From assembly GCA_004154925.1 (NCBI GenBank), contig QJNS01000018.1:124001-188000 (forward strand): a stretch of DNA of 64,000 bases, given 5' to 3'. Both the position numbers and the translations under genes were made by a program. Of this stretch, positions 20,159-30,549 are shown one piece after another; position 1 is the stretch's first letter, and every line of letters starts with the position of its first letter. This DNA is from Monosporascus cannonballus. Lineage: Eukaryota > Ascomycota > Sordariomycetes > Xylariales. Under the pieces are notes generated by a model, which saw only the letters and a program-made list of their open reading frames with translations, was not told the DNA's origin and made no database searches.

Positions 20159-21277
20159 TTATATGAATTCCTCTCCAGAGGAGTCCCCCATAAAGTCGTC
20201 CCGAGCACAGACCCTACTAAAAAACGTGAATGTTTTTAAGAAGATGGAGGGCGACTTATCTTGACTTATAACCTGGCTATTTTTGACGACGACTAGCACA
20301 TGCCTTCTAGGGCTGTCGAGGATACTAACATCGTTCAGCGGGTTCCTGTTCAGAACCAGCACATCGGCCGCGAAGCCGGCCTTGACCTGGCCCAGAAATC
20401 CATCCCGCCATAGCATCCTGGCGGCGTTGACCGCCGCGCACTGCAGCACCTCCTTGTTGCTCATGACCCTCGGCGGATGCCGAACTCCCTCGACTGTTCA
20501 GCCGTCAGGGGCCCGAGCAGGTCGGATCCGAAGCACATCGCGACGCCGGCCCTCGCGGCGATCTCGATGTGAGCGCAGTTCCCGCGCCAGCACCTCCTGG
20601 TTTCTTCGCCGGTTCTCGGGCGGCAGGAAGTCGGCATGCTTGTCGTGCGCTATGGCGTCGTAAGTCATGGTCGGCGTCAGCCAGATGTCCCCGCCCCGCC
20701 ATGTAGCGCGCCATGCCCTCGTCTAGGAGGTTGCCGTGCTCGATGCCCACGACGCCGTTGTCGACGGCGTGGCGGATGGCACGCGGCATGTACGCGTGCG
20801 CCGTGACCCAGATGCCGTAGCTCCGCGCCGCCTCGCTGACAGCCCTCGCCTCTTCGGGCGTGAGCCGCATGTTCTCGAGGCGGTCGGTCGGCGATGCCAC
20901 GCCACTGCCGACCATGATCCTCAGGAAGTCGGCGCCTGTGCGCAGCTGCTCGCGTGCCGCCCGCGTGCACTCGGGGACGCTGCCGCAGACGACCGAGAGC
21001 CTCACCGCGCGCTCACCGCCGCAGCACATTCCGCCGGCCCCCAGTGGTCGTGCGCCGAGCGGGCGTTGCCGTGCCCACCTGTCTCCGGGAGCGCGAAGTT
21101 CGCGATGAAGAGCCGCGGGCCGGGAAACACGTCATCTTCGATGGCCTCTTTGAGGGCGAGCGTCGCGCACCCGCAGTCGCGCACCGTCATGAATCCCCGC
21201 CCCAGCCTCTGCACGCAGGCGAACGGCTGCCGCACGAACGAGACGGCAGGGCTCGAGGGGATGGCTTAGAGCCGCAG
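20159..21277 (-). pseudogene. Metal-dependent amidohydrolase relic, several frameshifts
   Basis: The family's sequence is followed through frames that change at least four times. In order: TVRDCGCATLALKEAIED, FPGPRLFIANFALPETGGHG and DHWGPAE (21235-21020); then GADFLRIMVGSGVASPTDRL, EEARAVSEAARSYGIWVTAHAY and NGVVGIEHGNLLDEGMARYM (about 21020-20700); then LTPTMTYDAIAHDKHADF (to about 20580); then GVAMCFGSDLLGPLTAEQS (to about 20485); then SNKEVLQCAAVNAARML and GFAADVLVLNRNPLNDVSIL (from 20464). The metal-binding HAY and EHG motifs and the GSD motif are recognisable. This is the imidazolonepropionase-like/prolidase-type amidohydrolase family. The N-terminus (metal-binding HxH) is missing and a TAA sits just upstream of the first recognisable block. 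Frameshifts lie near 21025, 20700, 20575 and 20480; some are at G/C runs. Confidence 0.8.
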
Positions 21278-22352
21278 CCGAACTGTGGTCCCTTAATGAC
21301 TGTCATTGTGTCGGGCTTTTTCGGTGGATATTTGCAGAAAAGGAGGACGCCCATAAACCTGAAACCGGCGATTCACGTCTAAAGTTGATACTGTTCGAAA
21401 CAAGCTCGTCTGCGGTGAGAGGAGCTAGCAACTTTTCTATCAACTGAGACAACACCTTTACTTGTTCGGAGCGGAGACGCCCCCACGCCTCAGTATTTAG
21501 ATGCGATTTATAGTCTGCTTACATACCCCCTTTCCTATCCGCCACATCACACAAGGTGGGCTATGCTAGGCTATACCCGAGTCTTGACGTTGCGGCAATA
21601 GAGGCTAGGGAAGATGGCTGACTTAAGCTACCAACGCTGTCATATGTAACTACGTAGGAACACGCATTCCAAAACACCAAGAAAGAATATTACGAGGCTG
21701 AATATTCATGGGGTTATCGAACCTTATACTACGTAGCTGTTCTGCATCGCTGTTGGCGGTGATCTTGCGGCATAGCGGAATAGTGTTAGACATGACGGTG
21801 GGGCTCAGATCACCCCTGACTTACTCGTGGCGTTGACAGGTAACATCCTGCTCACAGCTTGTCTATGGGTGATTGCTCGGGTTTCTGTTGTTGTTCTAGT
21901 AGTCTGCTAATCTGGTAATGGAGTAGCAGGAACAACTCGGGGCGTGGGTTAAAGCTCGGGATGCATATCAAAACCGCATATCATCCTCGTGATATCGCAA
22001 ATGGAACCGTTGTCCCCAATTTCACGGGCCAGCTCTCCTGATTTTCACGTGTTCCAATCCGCCTAGTCATTGAGGATTCGGCCGCCGCTGACAATACAAC
22101 CCTCCTTTCGAGTGCTGTGTCACCCTTATCTCCATCAGAGACAGGCTCCAACGTACTTGACGCATGAAGCAAACCCATAACTCGGGAGGGCAGCTCATAA
22201 TCTTCCATACCTACTGCAGGTGTATAAAACTGTGATTTCTCGTCATGTGTTGCTCATTTTCAGACGCAGCTCAAGTTCCTCGCGTTACTCCCCCATATTA
22301 AAGAGATTCACGAAACCTATATCGACTAAATATCAGCTAAAGGACTGCTGGA

Positions 22353-22748
22353 ATGAATCCCCTTGCGTTGCTGCTGAGCACAGTTGGAACCCCAGACGCC
22401 TCCTCGCCTAAGGACGGCCCACCAGCACCTTTCTCTATTCCCGATGACGCTCTAGAAATTCCAGATCGCTGCCCGATTTCACTCAAGGAGGGACATGCTC
22501 CAGAGCAGCACTGGTCCCCTACCGGAAAAGACCCGTTCAAAGAAGGCAATTACCCCTATCAGATGGAAAAATCAACGTCTACGGTGCTACCCTTACTAGG
22601 GCAAGCATTACACTCTTCACCCAGACGTAACGGAGGAGTGGAAGTTGTTGAGAGTTCCTATTTTGAAACAGTTTTCCTGCCCCCGAAACTGTATCATACT
22701 TCATTGTCGCACACGCGCGGCAATTGGAAAATCGCAGAGCCGAGTTGA
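22353..22748 (+). CDS. Doubtful small open frame, 131 codons
   Basis: Starts at a true ATG and begins MNPLALLLSTVGTPDASSP, with a weakly hydrophobic start followed by a proline-rich stretch. There is no family resemblance and no clear intron or neighbour. It is the longest ATG-initiated frame in this tract, but could be chance. Listed only so that it can be tested for transcription. Confidence 0.15.
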   Translation: MNPLALLLSTVGTPDASSPKDGPPAPFSIPDDALEIPDRCPISLKEGHAPEQHWSPTGKDPFKEGNYPYQMEKSTSTVLPLLGQALHSSPRRNGGVEVVESSYFETVFLPPKLYHTSLSHTRGNWKIAEPS

Positions 22749-22888
22749 TTTTTTGCGATTACGATGGGTTCTCCCGGACTATCGTTTAACTGGTATCCTG
22801 ATAAATCCATTGTAGGAAACGAGCTCGGGTGTGGAGACATATAAACATATCAAGCTGTGGAACGCAGCTGTCAGACCTAGCTGAAGTC

Positions 22889-22921
22889 GATCAACCAGCT
22901 AAGCCTTGGCTTAGTTTGATC
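22889..22921. repeat. Imperfect palindrome / short hairpin
   Basis: GATCAA ccag CTAAGCC tt GGCTTAG t TTGATC: a 7-bp perfect stem with a 2-nt centre, then internal loop, then a 6-bp outer stem. A potential cruciform or binding site; no function assigned. Confidence 0.5.
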
Positions 22922-25900
22922 ACCTACTGAAAGGAGGCTACTTTATGCACCCCTGGTATCATTTCCTCTTAGCTACAGCTGTATTTACGTGTATAAAAGG
23001 AGGGTTCGCTACCCTCGCCTTCTAGCTAGGACCTTCTAGAAGTCATGGAACCTGTTAAATACACTTTTCTTCAGTTATATGCTTCAGTGTGTGATGTCAG
23101 GGTATCATAGCAGCACAGCATGAGTCTCTTATAAAAAATAACAAGAATATTCATTCCGTGCCAGTGTATATCTAGGAAAGGTTAGAACTAATTAAGATAT
23201 ACCTCGAATTTGCGCAAATCCATTAAGATCCATATTAAGTAATACCTAGTAGCAGAATAGGTATATTCAAGTTAGATAAAGAGCTATCTCGAGGCCCTGG
23301 ACCGTGGAGTCGCCTGATATAGACATCACTATCATATCCCGGACCCTTCAAGCCATTCCATACATATGCACCTTGACCTTGTATCAATGTGTCGTGTTCT
23401 TGATTATACGAGCAATAGGGGATATCTGCAGGGTTTAAATAATTTGGCCCCATTTCTCTTTCGCAGTAACCCCGTCCCGAGCATGGTCGCCAAAGTCATC
23501 TCTGCATTTCCAGATGTTTGTTTCCCACCAAAAACAGCTACTGAGTCCAGCTAGTACCTAGCCACTTGCCAACGCACCCGTAATAGCCACACCAAACTTG
23601 CAGGTGAAGTTAACGCTTCTTTTTGCGGCTAAGCTTCTCTAACTGCGATACAAGATCTAACAGAACAGACCGTGGCTATGTTCTGCAGGTACAAGGAATG
23701 TTGCCTAACTAACGTGAGTATTTTAGAGGCGGGCAGAGACTTGCGTTGCTTACCTCCGCAGCAGTTCTGTGAAGCGCATTCCCTGTTGCTCTCTTGAAAA
23801 CCCGTACTTTCTATGAGGTGTATCCTAGGTGCCGGTGACGAGTCCGGAGACTGCTCCGCAACCATAGCTTGAGTGGGCCGCCAAATCAGTATGGCTGTTC
23901 TGTATATAATTCAGGGATAATACTTACTTAATATGATAGCCCGGCATGCAGGACACGATGCTCCACTGTTTCCGTCACTACAGCCGTCAGTGAGGCTGTC
24001 AGGGAAAAGGGTGAGCATAGAGTGAAAGGCAGGAAGTTAGCTGTTAGGTAGAAGTAGAGATGACCATTAACGCCTGTCCTTCCTAAATATCTAAGGGGGG
24101 AAGCCCCCTATATATAGCCGTGAGACCCCTATCCAGAAGGTTCCACCGTATCCCGACTTTAGCACCTAATAGAGGCTAGTGTTAGTGACTATCTTCTTTT
24201 AATATAGATTCATTTCCAAACATACTGCACGTTTTAACGCCGTCATCGTTCGATGTGATATAGACCGTAGCCCTCAAGCCCGCTGTAGCGGCACCGCTTA
24301 GGTGAAGGCAGCCAAGTACTGCTTTATCGGATAACATGATAACCAGGGCGGTACAAAGATGTGTGCTCATCGTGAAAACAGAGAAGGGAACTTGGGTTGA
24401 GTCAAGGAGGAACTGGATTGAAGTGTACACTGACATAAAATGCCCTGTCCGATTTCCCGTTTCATAAAGCCTCTTTATATCTGCCAACCCCCTGGGCCTT
24501 TTCCACTATACGATCTACATCATCATGATGGGATTTTGATTTAGGTAGACAGCCATGTTTCGGGGTTTCAGTTTGTAGTCGAAGTAGCAAGCCGTAGCTT
24601 ACGCTGGTGCGGCTTAATACGCGAGCGGTAGTTTACATCTGCAAATAGTATCCCATTCAGTAAGCATAGCACGCTTCCTCATCCATGAAACCAGAGATCA
24701 CCCACAGTGTAGAACGGATAATGCATGACAGCCCATATGATTAATCCATAGCCAGCATTGCCTTAGACCCATCGTTGGAAACAAAACATCGCTCATGTTG
24801 GTGTGACCGCAAAGCAGGATCAGAAGATTAATAGGAACCTGGCTGAAGTCCTAGTCGCCGGAAGGAAGACGTTTGACTAAGGGGAAACTGGCATATGTCT
24901 GTAAAAGCGCGAAGCCTACAATGAAAAGTGCCGATATAGGCTATGGTTTAGTCGTTGCTGTTGTTGCAGGTTGTCGGATCTAAGGCTAATAAATAACTAA
25001 TTAACAGGGCTATGCCACCTAAAGATTAGACGATTAATGGCCATGGGATAAAAAGGCTTTCTTCATTAGCAGGGTCGTAAAAAGTTGCTCTACCTCCTGC
25101 CGATAGGTACTGCGTAGTGATCTGTCATCCAAACGGAGTCCAATATCATGCACGGCCTTAATACTGGGCGGATTAATGGGTGGAACTGGAAGATCTGGAA
25201 TCTTAAAAAGGGCAAGTAAAAATGGAAATTTAAGTGAGTAAAAAAAGAGGGAAAAGGAGAATAAGAGTGTAACAGCGGCGGAAAGGGGGTTAAGGGGAGT
25301 GTTTTGAGTGGAAAAAAAGCAAAAAAACATACAACACCAGGGATTCGCTGGTCGTCACCGACCCAACTACTAATCTGGCCCTACGCGGCTTATCTAGGGG
25401 AGAGCGGACGGGATCCCGAGCTTTCCACGTGGTATGGTCGTATGTGCTGGGTTTTACAGTTATCTCACCTTATACGTGAGGACAGCACCGCTACAGCTGG
25501 GTGTTCGTTAAGGACGCTGCAGGCAGCCGGGATATGGTCGAGTGTCGAGGACATAATCTGAGGTTTCGAATATTCGGAGAGCCATGATACCATACATACA
25601 ATCGATTCGACGCAACACGAACGGCCTAATGACCGTTTCCCTCATGCCGAATGGTCGTATATGCCAAGTTGGTCTTTTACAGATTTCCTATGTCCTCGGC
25701 TACGAGAAGACCACACAGTAGCCGGTGGCGGCAACAACGCTAGCTTAAAATAGCAACGTACTCCATGAAACTCGGATGTATGATACATAATTGGCTACTT
25801 GAAGTCTATTTTTTCAATAGCACATACCGAAAATGTAGATGCTCAAAATTTTAGTCCAAAGTTGCAACAAAAATTACTTACCAACAGAACCCCAACTTAT

Positions 25901-26410
25901 GACAAATGCCGTCAAGGCCATTATAAATGTCATTCGGCACAGAGTTGCGAGTCGCGAGTCGGCGTATCTCCGATTAGGGAAAAGCTTCCCCGGCAGATGT
26001 TGCGATGACAAAGCCTTCGCCCTTCGGAGTTTATCCTGAGGGGCGCACTAAGAAATTGGGGATAGGATTAGCGCCATGACTACTGTGCGCTGCGTGAATA
26101 TCAAATGCAATACGTGCGTAGCTCTGCTGAAGAAGGGATAGACTAGTCACAGTTGGTAATAGACCTGTGGAGTATTATGCTGCACAGATGCCGTTGACGA
26201 CATGCTCGCTTGCGTGGTCGAAGCTAAGGGTGGAGCGCTCGTTGGGCTTCGAACCATGGAGAATAGAGTATAAAACGCGCTGCTTTCCGGTGTTTTCTGG
26301 AAGTCAGTAAGGAAAACCAAGGGGACCATATTCTAGAAATACCTTGCGCGCCTTCGTCTATCTATACGCCTGAAACTCACATCTCACCCGGGGACTATCA
26401 ACGCTGAAAA

Positions 26411-27574
26411 ATGGTAGCCAACAAGACCTTCATATTCAAAAAGGTCCCGACGGGCTTTCCCGTTCCCGGGGAGCACTTAGTCGTCGAGACTCGCTCGTTT
26501 GATCTTTCTGCCGTCCCGGCCGGGGGTTTGGTCGTGGAAGTCCTATCCGCATCCCTGGACCCGTACCTGCGTGGCCGGATGCGCGAGGCGCATATCCCAT
26601 CGTACTTCCCAGCCTTTAATCTTAACGAGGCGGTGGAAAACAACACGATCGCGCGCGTCCTGAGCTCCGACGACGAGGGCTACAAGGCGGGCGACGTGGT
26701 GCGCGCGTCCCTGCCGCTTGCCGAGTACGCCGTCGTCCCGGCCGAGAAGCTGCCGAAGGTTACGAAGATCGACAACCCGTGTGGTCTGTCGCTGGACCTG
26801 TTCCTGGGGCCCCTGGGGATGCCCGGCCTGACGGCATACTCGTCGCTCTACAAGATCGGCAGGCCAAAAAAGGGCGAGACCATCTTCGTTAGCTCGGCGG
26901 CGGGCGCCGTGGGGCAGGTCGTCGGTCAGATCGCTAAGCGCGAAGGCCTGGCGGTGATCGGGTCCGTGGGCAGCGACGAGAAGCTCGATTTCATCCTTAA
27001 CGAGCTGGGCTGCTTCGACGCCGGCTTCAACTACAAGAAGGAAAAACCCGTCGACGCCCTGAAAAGACTTGCGCCCCAGGGTCTGGATATCTACTATGAG
27101 AACGTTGGTGGCGAGCACCTGGAGGCGGCGCTGGCCCATATGAACGTTCGTGGCAGGATCGTCGTTTGCGGGATGGTGCGTATCTCTCCTCTTTCCAGGC
27201 TTTTTCCATGTCAAGCTACGACTAAGCTATTCATTCGCAACCATTCCTCTCTCATACGCCCGCAACCTCTTGCTGACAAACCGGGTAAACAGATCGAGGG
27301 CTACAACAAGCCTATGGAAGAGCACTACGGTGTGCGAAACCTGGGGGAGTTCCTCCCCAAACGTCTCTCGATGGCCGGCTTCCTTGTGGGCGACGAGGAG
27401 TTCGGCCCAGCCTACGCCGAGGACCACAGGCGCGACGTGCAGAAGTGGATCGCCGACGGCAGCTTCCGACCTACGCTGCACATTACCCGCGGGATCGAGA
27501 ACGGGCCCGAGGGCTTGCTGGAGATTTTTCAAGGGAAGAATTTTGGGAAGGCTGTCTTGAAGATCAAGGAGTAG
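26411..27574 (+). CDS. MDR-type NADP-dependent oxidoreductase (prostaglandin-reductase-like)
   Basis: Two exons, 26411-27175 and 27293-27574, giving 348 aa. This is a medium-chain reductase of the leukotriene-B4-dehydrogenase/CurA class that reduces double bonds of enones and lacks the zinc ligands. Evidence: SLDPYLRGRM near residue 60, GLTAYSSLYKIG, then the NADP-binding Rossmann loop SSAAGAVGQVVGQIAK, YYENVGGEHLEAAL, RIVVCGM and the tail EGLLEIFQGKNFGKAVLKIKE. The 117-nt intron (GTGCGT donor, CTGAC branch at 27272-27276, CAG acceptor) has no in-frame stop and is a multiple of three. Unspliced it would add 39 residues between VCGM and IEGYNKPMEE, which family members do not have. It stands alone on the edge of the gene-poor tract. 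Confidence 0.92.
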   Translation: MVANKTFIFKKVPTGFPVPGEHLVVETRSFDLSAVPAGGLVVEVLSASLDPYLRGRMREAHIPSYFPAFNLNEAVENNTIARVLSSDDEGYKAGDVVRASLPLAEYAVVPAEKLPKVTKIDNPCGLSLDLFLGPLGMPGLTAYSSLYKIGRPKKGETIFVSSAAGAVGQVVGQIAKREGLAVIGSVGSDEKLDFILNELGCFDAGFNYKKEKPVDALKRLAPQGLDIYYENVGGEHLEAALAHMNVRGRIVVCGMVRISPLSRLFPCQATTKLFIRNHSSLIRPQPLADKPGKQIEGYNKPMEEHYGVRNLGEFLPKRLSMAGFLVGDEEFGPAYAEDHRRDVQKWIADGSFRPTLHITRGIENGPEGLLEIFQGKNFGKAVLKIKE

Positions 27575-28005
27575 GAAGGTGCGTGGGAGGGAAGCGCGTT
27601 GGATATAATTAGCGCGAGACGCAGCCGGATTGACGGCGTCGGGTGTAATTAGGGACTTGAGCCTAAGGCTGGCCTATTTGCATACACGACGATTAGATAT
27701 ATAGCTTTCTAATGGGGGCTCTTTAAGCGGTTGCTGGGAGCCTCGAGGAAGTCAATCTCAGTATGTTCAAGTAATTGCTCGAGCACTTGTGCCTTGCTGC
27801 AAACGCCAGTCCGTTAACTCAGACGACATAATTCTTAGCGAATTAAAGGCGGGGGGGATATGTAATGGAAGCTGGGGGAGCAAAGGACGTGTATACGAAG
27901 TCTATCAACCCATCTTTACTATAGACCGACACGGGGAAACAGCAACGCTCCGTCAACAGATAAATAATGAAGACAATAGTTTACAAATGCGGATGATATG
28001 TCCTC
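27575..28005. other. Intergenic, convergent 3' flanks
   Basis: Lies between the 3' ends of the reductase and the Hce2-type gene. No gene seen. Confidence 0.55.
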
Positions 28006-28536
28006 TCATGCTGGCACCACCCTCCAATCGAGTGGATATGAGTAACATGTCATCGAGCCGCGGACACCAACACTACCCCTATCGCTCCTCTGGATCGAGG
28101 ATCTCAGTATATCCGTGAGGTCAGTCCCGCCAAAGTAGATAGGGTCGGAAGTGGGCGGTGTCTTGGGTTTAACCTGGAATGTGCAATGCCCGTGCGAGAG
28201 CAGCGTGTTGAAGTGCTCGGTCGAATAGTGGGCGAGCAGGAAGTCCCGCGGCGTCGACAGCAGGGAGCTTCTGAGAGACGTGCAGTCGTCGATCCAGCCC
28301 GTGGAGGCCCGGATGTCACTGACGACGCCGAAGCTGGAAGGGCCGCAGTAATCCGCCGGCTCTGACGTTTTCGCGTACCAAGCCCAGCAGCCTGGCGGGT
28401 TGATGGGCGTGGTAGGGAGCTCGGCGAGCAGGCACTTCGGTGCCGCCTCTTTCGCCTCCGACCGGACTGGCGTGGTGGGTAGGCTGAGTGCCGTCGTTGG
28501 CAGCGCAAGCGCTGAGAGGACTTGTCGGGGGTGCAT
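28006..28536 (-). CDS. Secreted Ecp2/Hce2-type effector-like protein
   Basis: A single exon of 176 aa with an ATG at 28534-28536. A short hydrophobic start (VLSALALPTTALSLP) fits a signal peptide. The mature part follows the Hce2 (homologue of Cladosporium fulvum Ecp2) pattern: DYCGPSSFGV, then a W-x-x-DC near 102-105 (GWIDDCTSL), LLSHGHCTFQV, YFGGTDLTDILRSSI and GSVGVRGSMTCY near the end. Cysteines occur at KC, GC, YC, DC, HC and TC, consistent with disulphides. Ecp2-family proteins are secreted and affect host or competitor cells; which role applies is unknown. A longer minus-strand frame at 28104-28706 is only its shadow. Divergent from the LysM-like gene. Confidence 0.8.
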   Translation of the reverse strand: MHPRQVLSALALPTTALSLPTTPVRSEAKEAAPKCLLAELPTTPINPPGCWAWYAKTSEPADYCGPSSFGVVSDIRASTGWIDDCTSLRSSLLSTPRDFLLAHYSTEHFNTLLSHGHCTFQVKPKTPPTSDPIYFGGTDLTDILRSSIQRSDRGSVGVRGSMTCYSYPLDWRVVPA

Positions 28537-29598
28537 CTTGTTGCTTGTCTTGATGTTGGCTCTTCGTGCAACTTAGTTTGAGAGATCCTCTGGCTTAGAG
28601 CATGGAACCGACGATAGGAGCGGGGATGCACCCCCCTTTTTATAAGCATGGTGTATGAGGACGGCAAGGCCCCTTTATCATGGGGGCCGGCCCCCGAATG
28701 CGGCACGGCATACAGGAGTTCGTCACGATGAGTTTCGCCATGTTATGAGGTTATCACGGGGTCTATTTGTGATGTAGTCGGAGACATGGTGATAAGCTAC
28801 CCAATCAGAGTGTGGATACGACCCCGGTTGAATATTCGGCGGTTAGGCGGTCAGGGTTCCAATGAAATGATCAGCGCAGTTGCACTACACAGCCAATAAG
28901 GTCGCCGGTAAGGTTTTGCGTTGCATCTTCATCCCTAGCCATCACGTATGGCCCCTTAACCCCCAACTGCGGGCGAACGTGCATTGTTACTCCTTTAGAA
29001 CATTTCAGCCCCTGCAATCTGGGGTCGCGAAGTGCCGACCCCACGCTTGCGGAAGATCGTCGCTATTGGGGGCGGCGATCTTTTACAGCACATGAGCGTC
29101 ATACCACTAGAGACGTCTAACTACACTGCTATTACTGTTACTACTGATGCAAACCTAAAGAATCGAAGGTAGAGGAGGCCTGTATAAGTCCGCACCAACC
29201 CATGTCATGTGTATACGTCTTACTGACATTCCATCTAAGGCCTCTATCGTATGCATCTAATGGCGCAGAAACATTGATGCCGAGATCTACGAGATAGGTT
29301 ATTAACAATCACCGAATCGGGCAAAGCAGCATATGAATGAGCCCCTTAAGGGTTGGTGGAAAAGGGAGACACCATAGGAGGTGGATTATCGTGTTCAGCT
29401 GTCAGCACCTAGTCCTTTTCTAGCCAGATCGTGAAGCTCCATCGCAGGACAAGGCTAGAATCACGTGAACCTCAACAAGGTCAGTGAATCTCGCTTCTGC
29501 TGACCGCTGCCTAAATGAGCTGTGCTTAAAGACTTCTTTATTCGGTAACTTCAAACCTCAGCTGCTGTCACAGCGCGTTGATCATGAGATGACAGGCA
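28537..29598. other. Shared upstream region of two secreted-protein genes
   Basis: About 1.06 kb between the divergent Hce2-type and LysM-like genes. A TATA-like TTTTTATAAG lies on the minus strand side near 28634-28643, about 100 nt upstream of the Hce2-type start. No other gene seen. Confidence 0.5.
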
Positions 29599-30549
29599 AT
29601 CAAGTTCCTCGCGCTATCCCTGGCATTGAGGCCGGCGGCTTGCTCCTTCAGTCTCGACACTGTCGTGACGGACTACTGGTACTATGTGCACAACCACCTG
29701 GCAGATACGACATCGCGGGCCTGTCTGGACGCGTACAGCGTTCCCATCGATTGCGACATGGCGCTCTTTGGGATGGTCTCCTCCAATAGTCCGAATTTCA
29801 ATCCTGGTCCCGAAGACCTTGAGCGCACTTGTGTACAGACGTGTGCCGTCTCTCTCGAGTCATGGGTGGAGAATGTCAGGGTTGTCTGTACGCAACCTGG
29901 AGATGGGGCCCTCATAAGCTCAAGTGTGAGACTGCGTCCACAGGTGCCCGTCGCCACCTTCGGCGAGGTGTTCCAGTACCAGTACGCATGGACTTGTTCA
30001 CGGAATAGGTAAGTTGATAGCGAAGGTTCCTGTCTATACGAATGCTAACAGGTGCTTGCACATATTAGCTCGGGCTGGTGTGCTTTGAACTACCCCATGA
30101 GTGGGGAATGGGCCAGGGACGATTTCACGTGTTGCAAGGGGTGCGCAGAGCAGTTCTTCACTCTCGCCCACGATCTTCCGGGCTCTCAGTACCAATTCCC
30201 TATCTACGAGCTCGCTGATAACAGTAACTGGTGGAAAACACAATTCAAATTGGGTTGGGAAACGGTGCTCAAGTGCCGTCAGAATGAGCTTAGTGAAGGG
30301 GCCTCCCATAGCTCGCGATCTACTAGCACACAGGGTCCCACATCGACTGTGACTACTAAGTCTATGCGGACAACAGATTCTGAGACCACGTCGATGCAGG
30401 GTCCAATCCATAGTACAAGTTCCATATCCGAGTCGACGGGAACCTTCGTCGCTGCCCCTGAAACCACAAGTGTTACCACCGAACTCCCTACCGAAACACC
30501 CAACAGTGCTGCTAGGCGTATAAGAGCGCCACTCTGGGACATGTGGTAG
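29599..30549 (+). CDS. Secreted LysM-protein-like N-terminal domain with Ser/Thr tail; start codon ATC
   Basis: Exons 29599-30008 and 30069-30549 (60-nt intron, CTAAC branch) give 296 residues counted from codon 29599. That codon is ATC, followed by KFLALSLALRPAACSFSLD, a clear signal peptide, with an in-frame TGA just upstream, so the normal ATG seems lost. The mature part has ACLDAYSVPIDCD, NFNPGPEDLERTC, VPVATFGEVFQYQYAWTC, then GEWARDDFTCCKGCAEQFF and LGWETVLKC. This is the cysteine-rich region found upstream of LysM repeats in many fungal secreted proteins. No LysM repeat follows; instead about 75 residues rich in Ser, Thr and Pro. It could start by ATC, by an unseen upstream exon, or be a recently silenced gene. 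Confidence 0.7.

Larger units (their letters stand above)
21278..26410. other. 5.1-kb gene-poor AT-rich tract
   Basis: No gene is supportable. Stops are dense in all frames. Short frames at 23235-23453, 23629-23865, 24182-24487 and 25034-25330 (minus) have no recognised family; the last is low complexity. A compact hairpin lies at 22889-22921. No terminal repeats or transposase remnants could be recognised by eye. Confidence 0.55.

Noticed and set aside
25034..25330. Minus-strand frame with Phe/Leu-rich start resembling a membrane protein
   Set aside because: It is the reverse of a purine-rich low-complexity stretch.
28104..28706. Minus-strand frame of 200 codons
   Set aside because: Different frame over the Hce2-type gene; Arg/Ser-biased and without domain.
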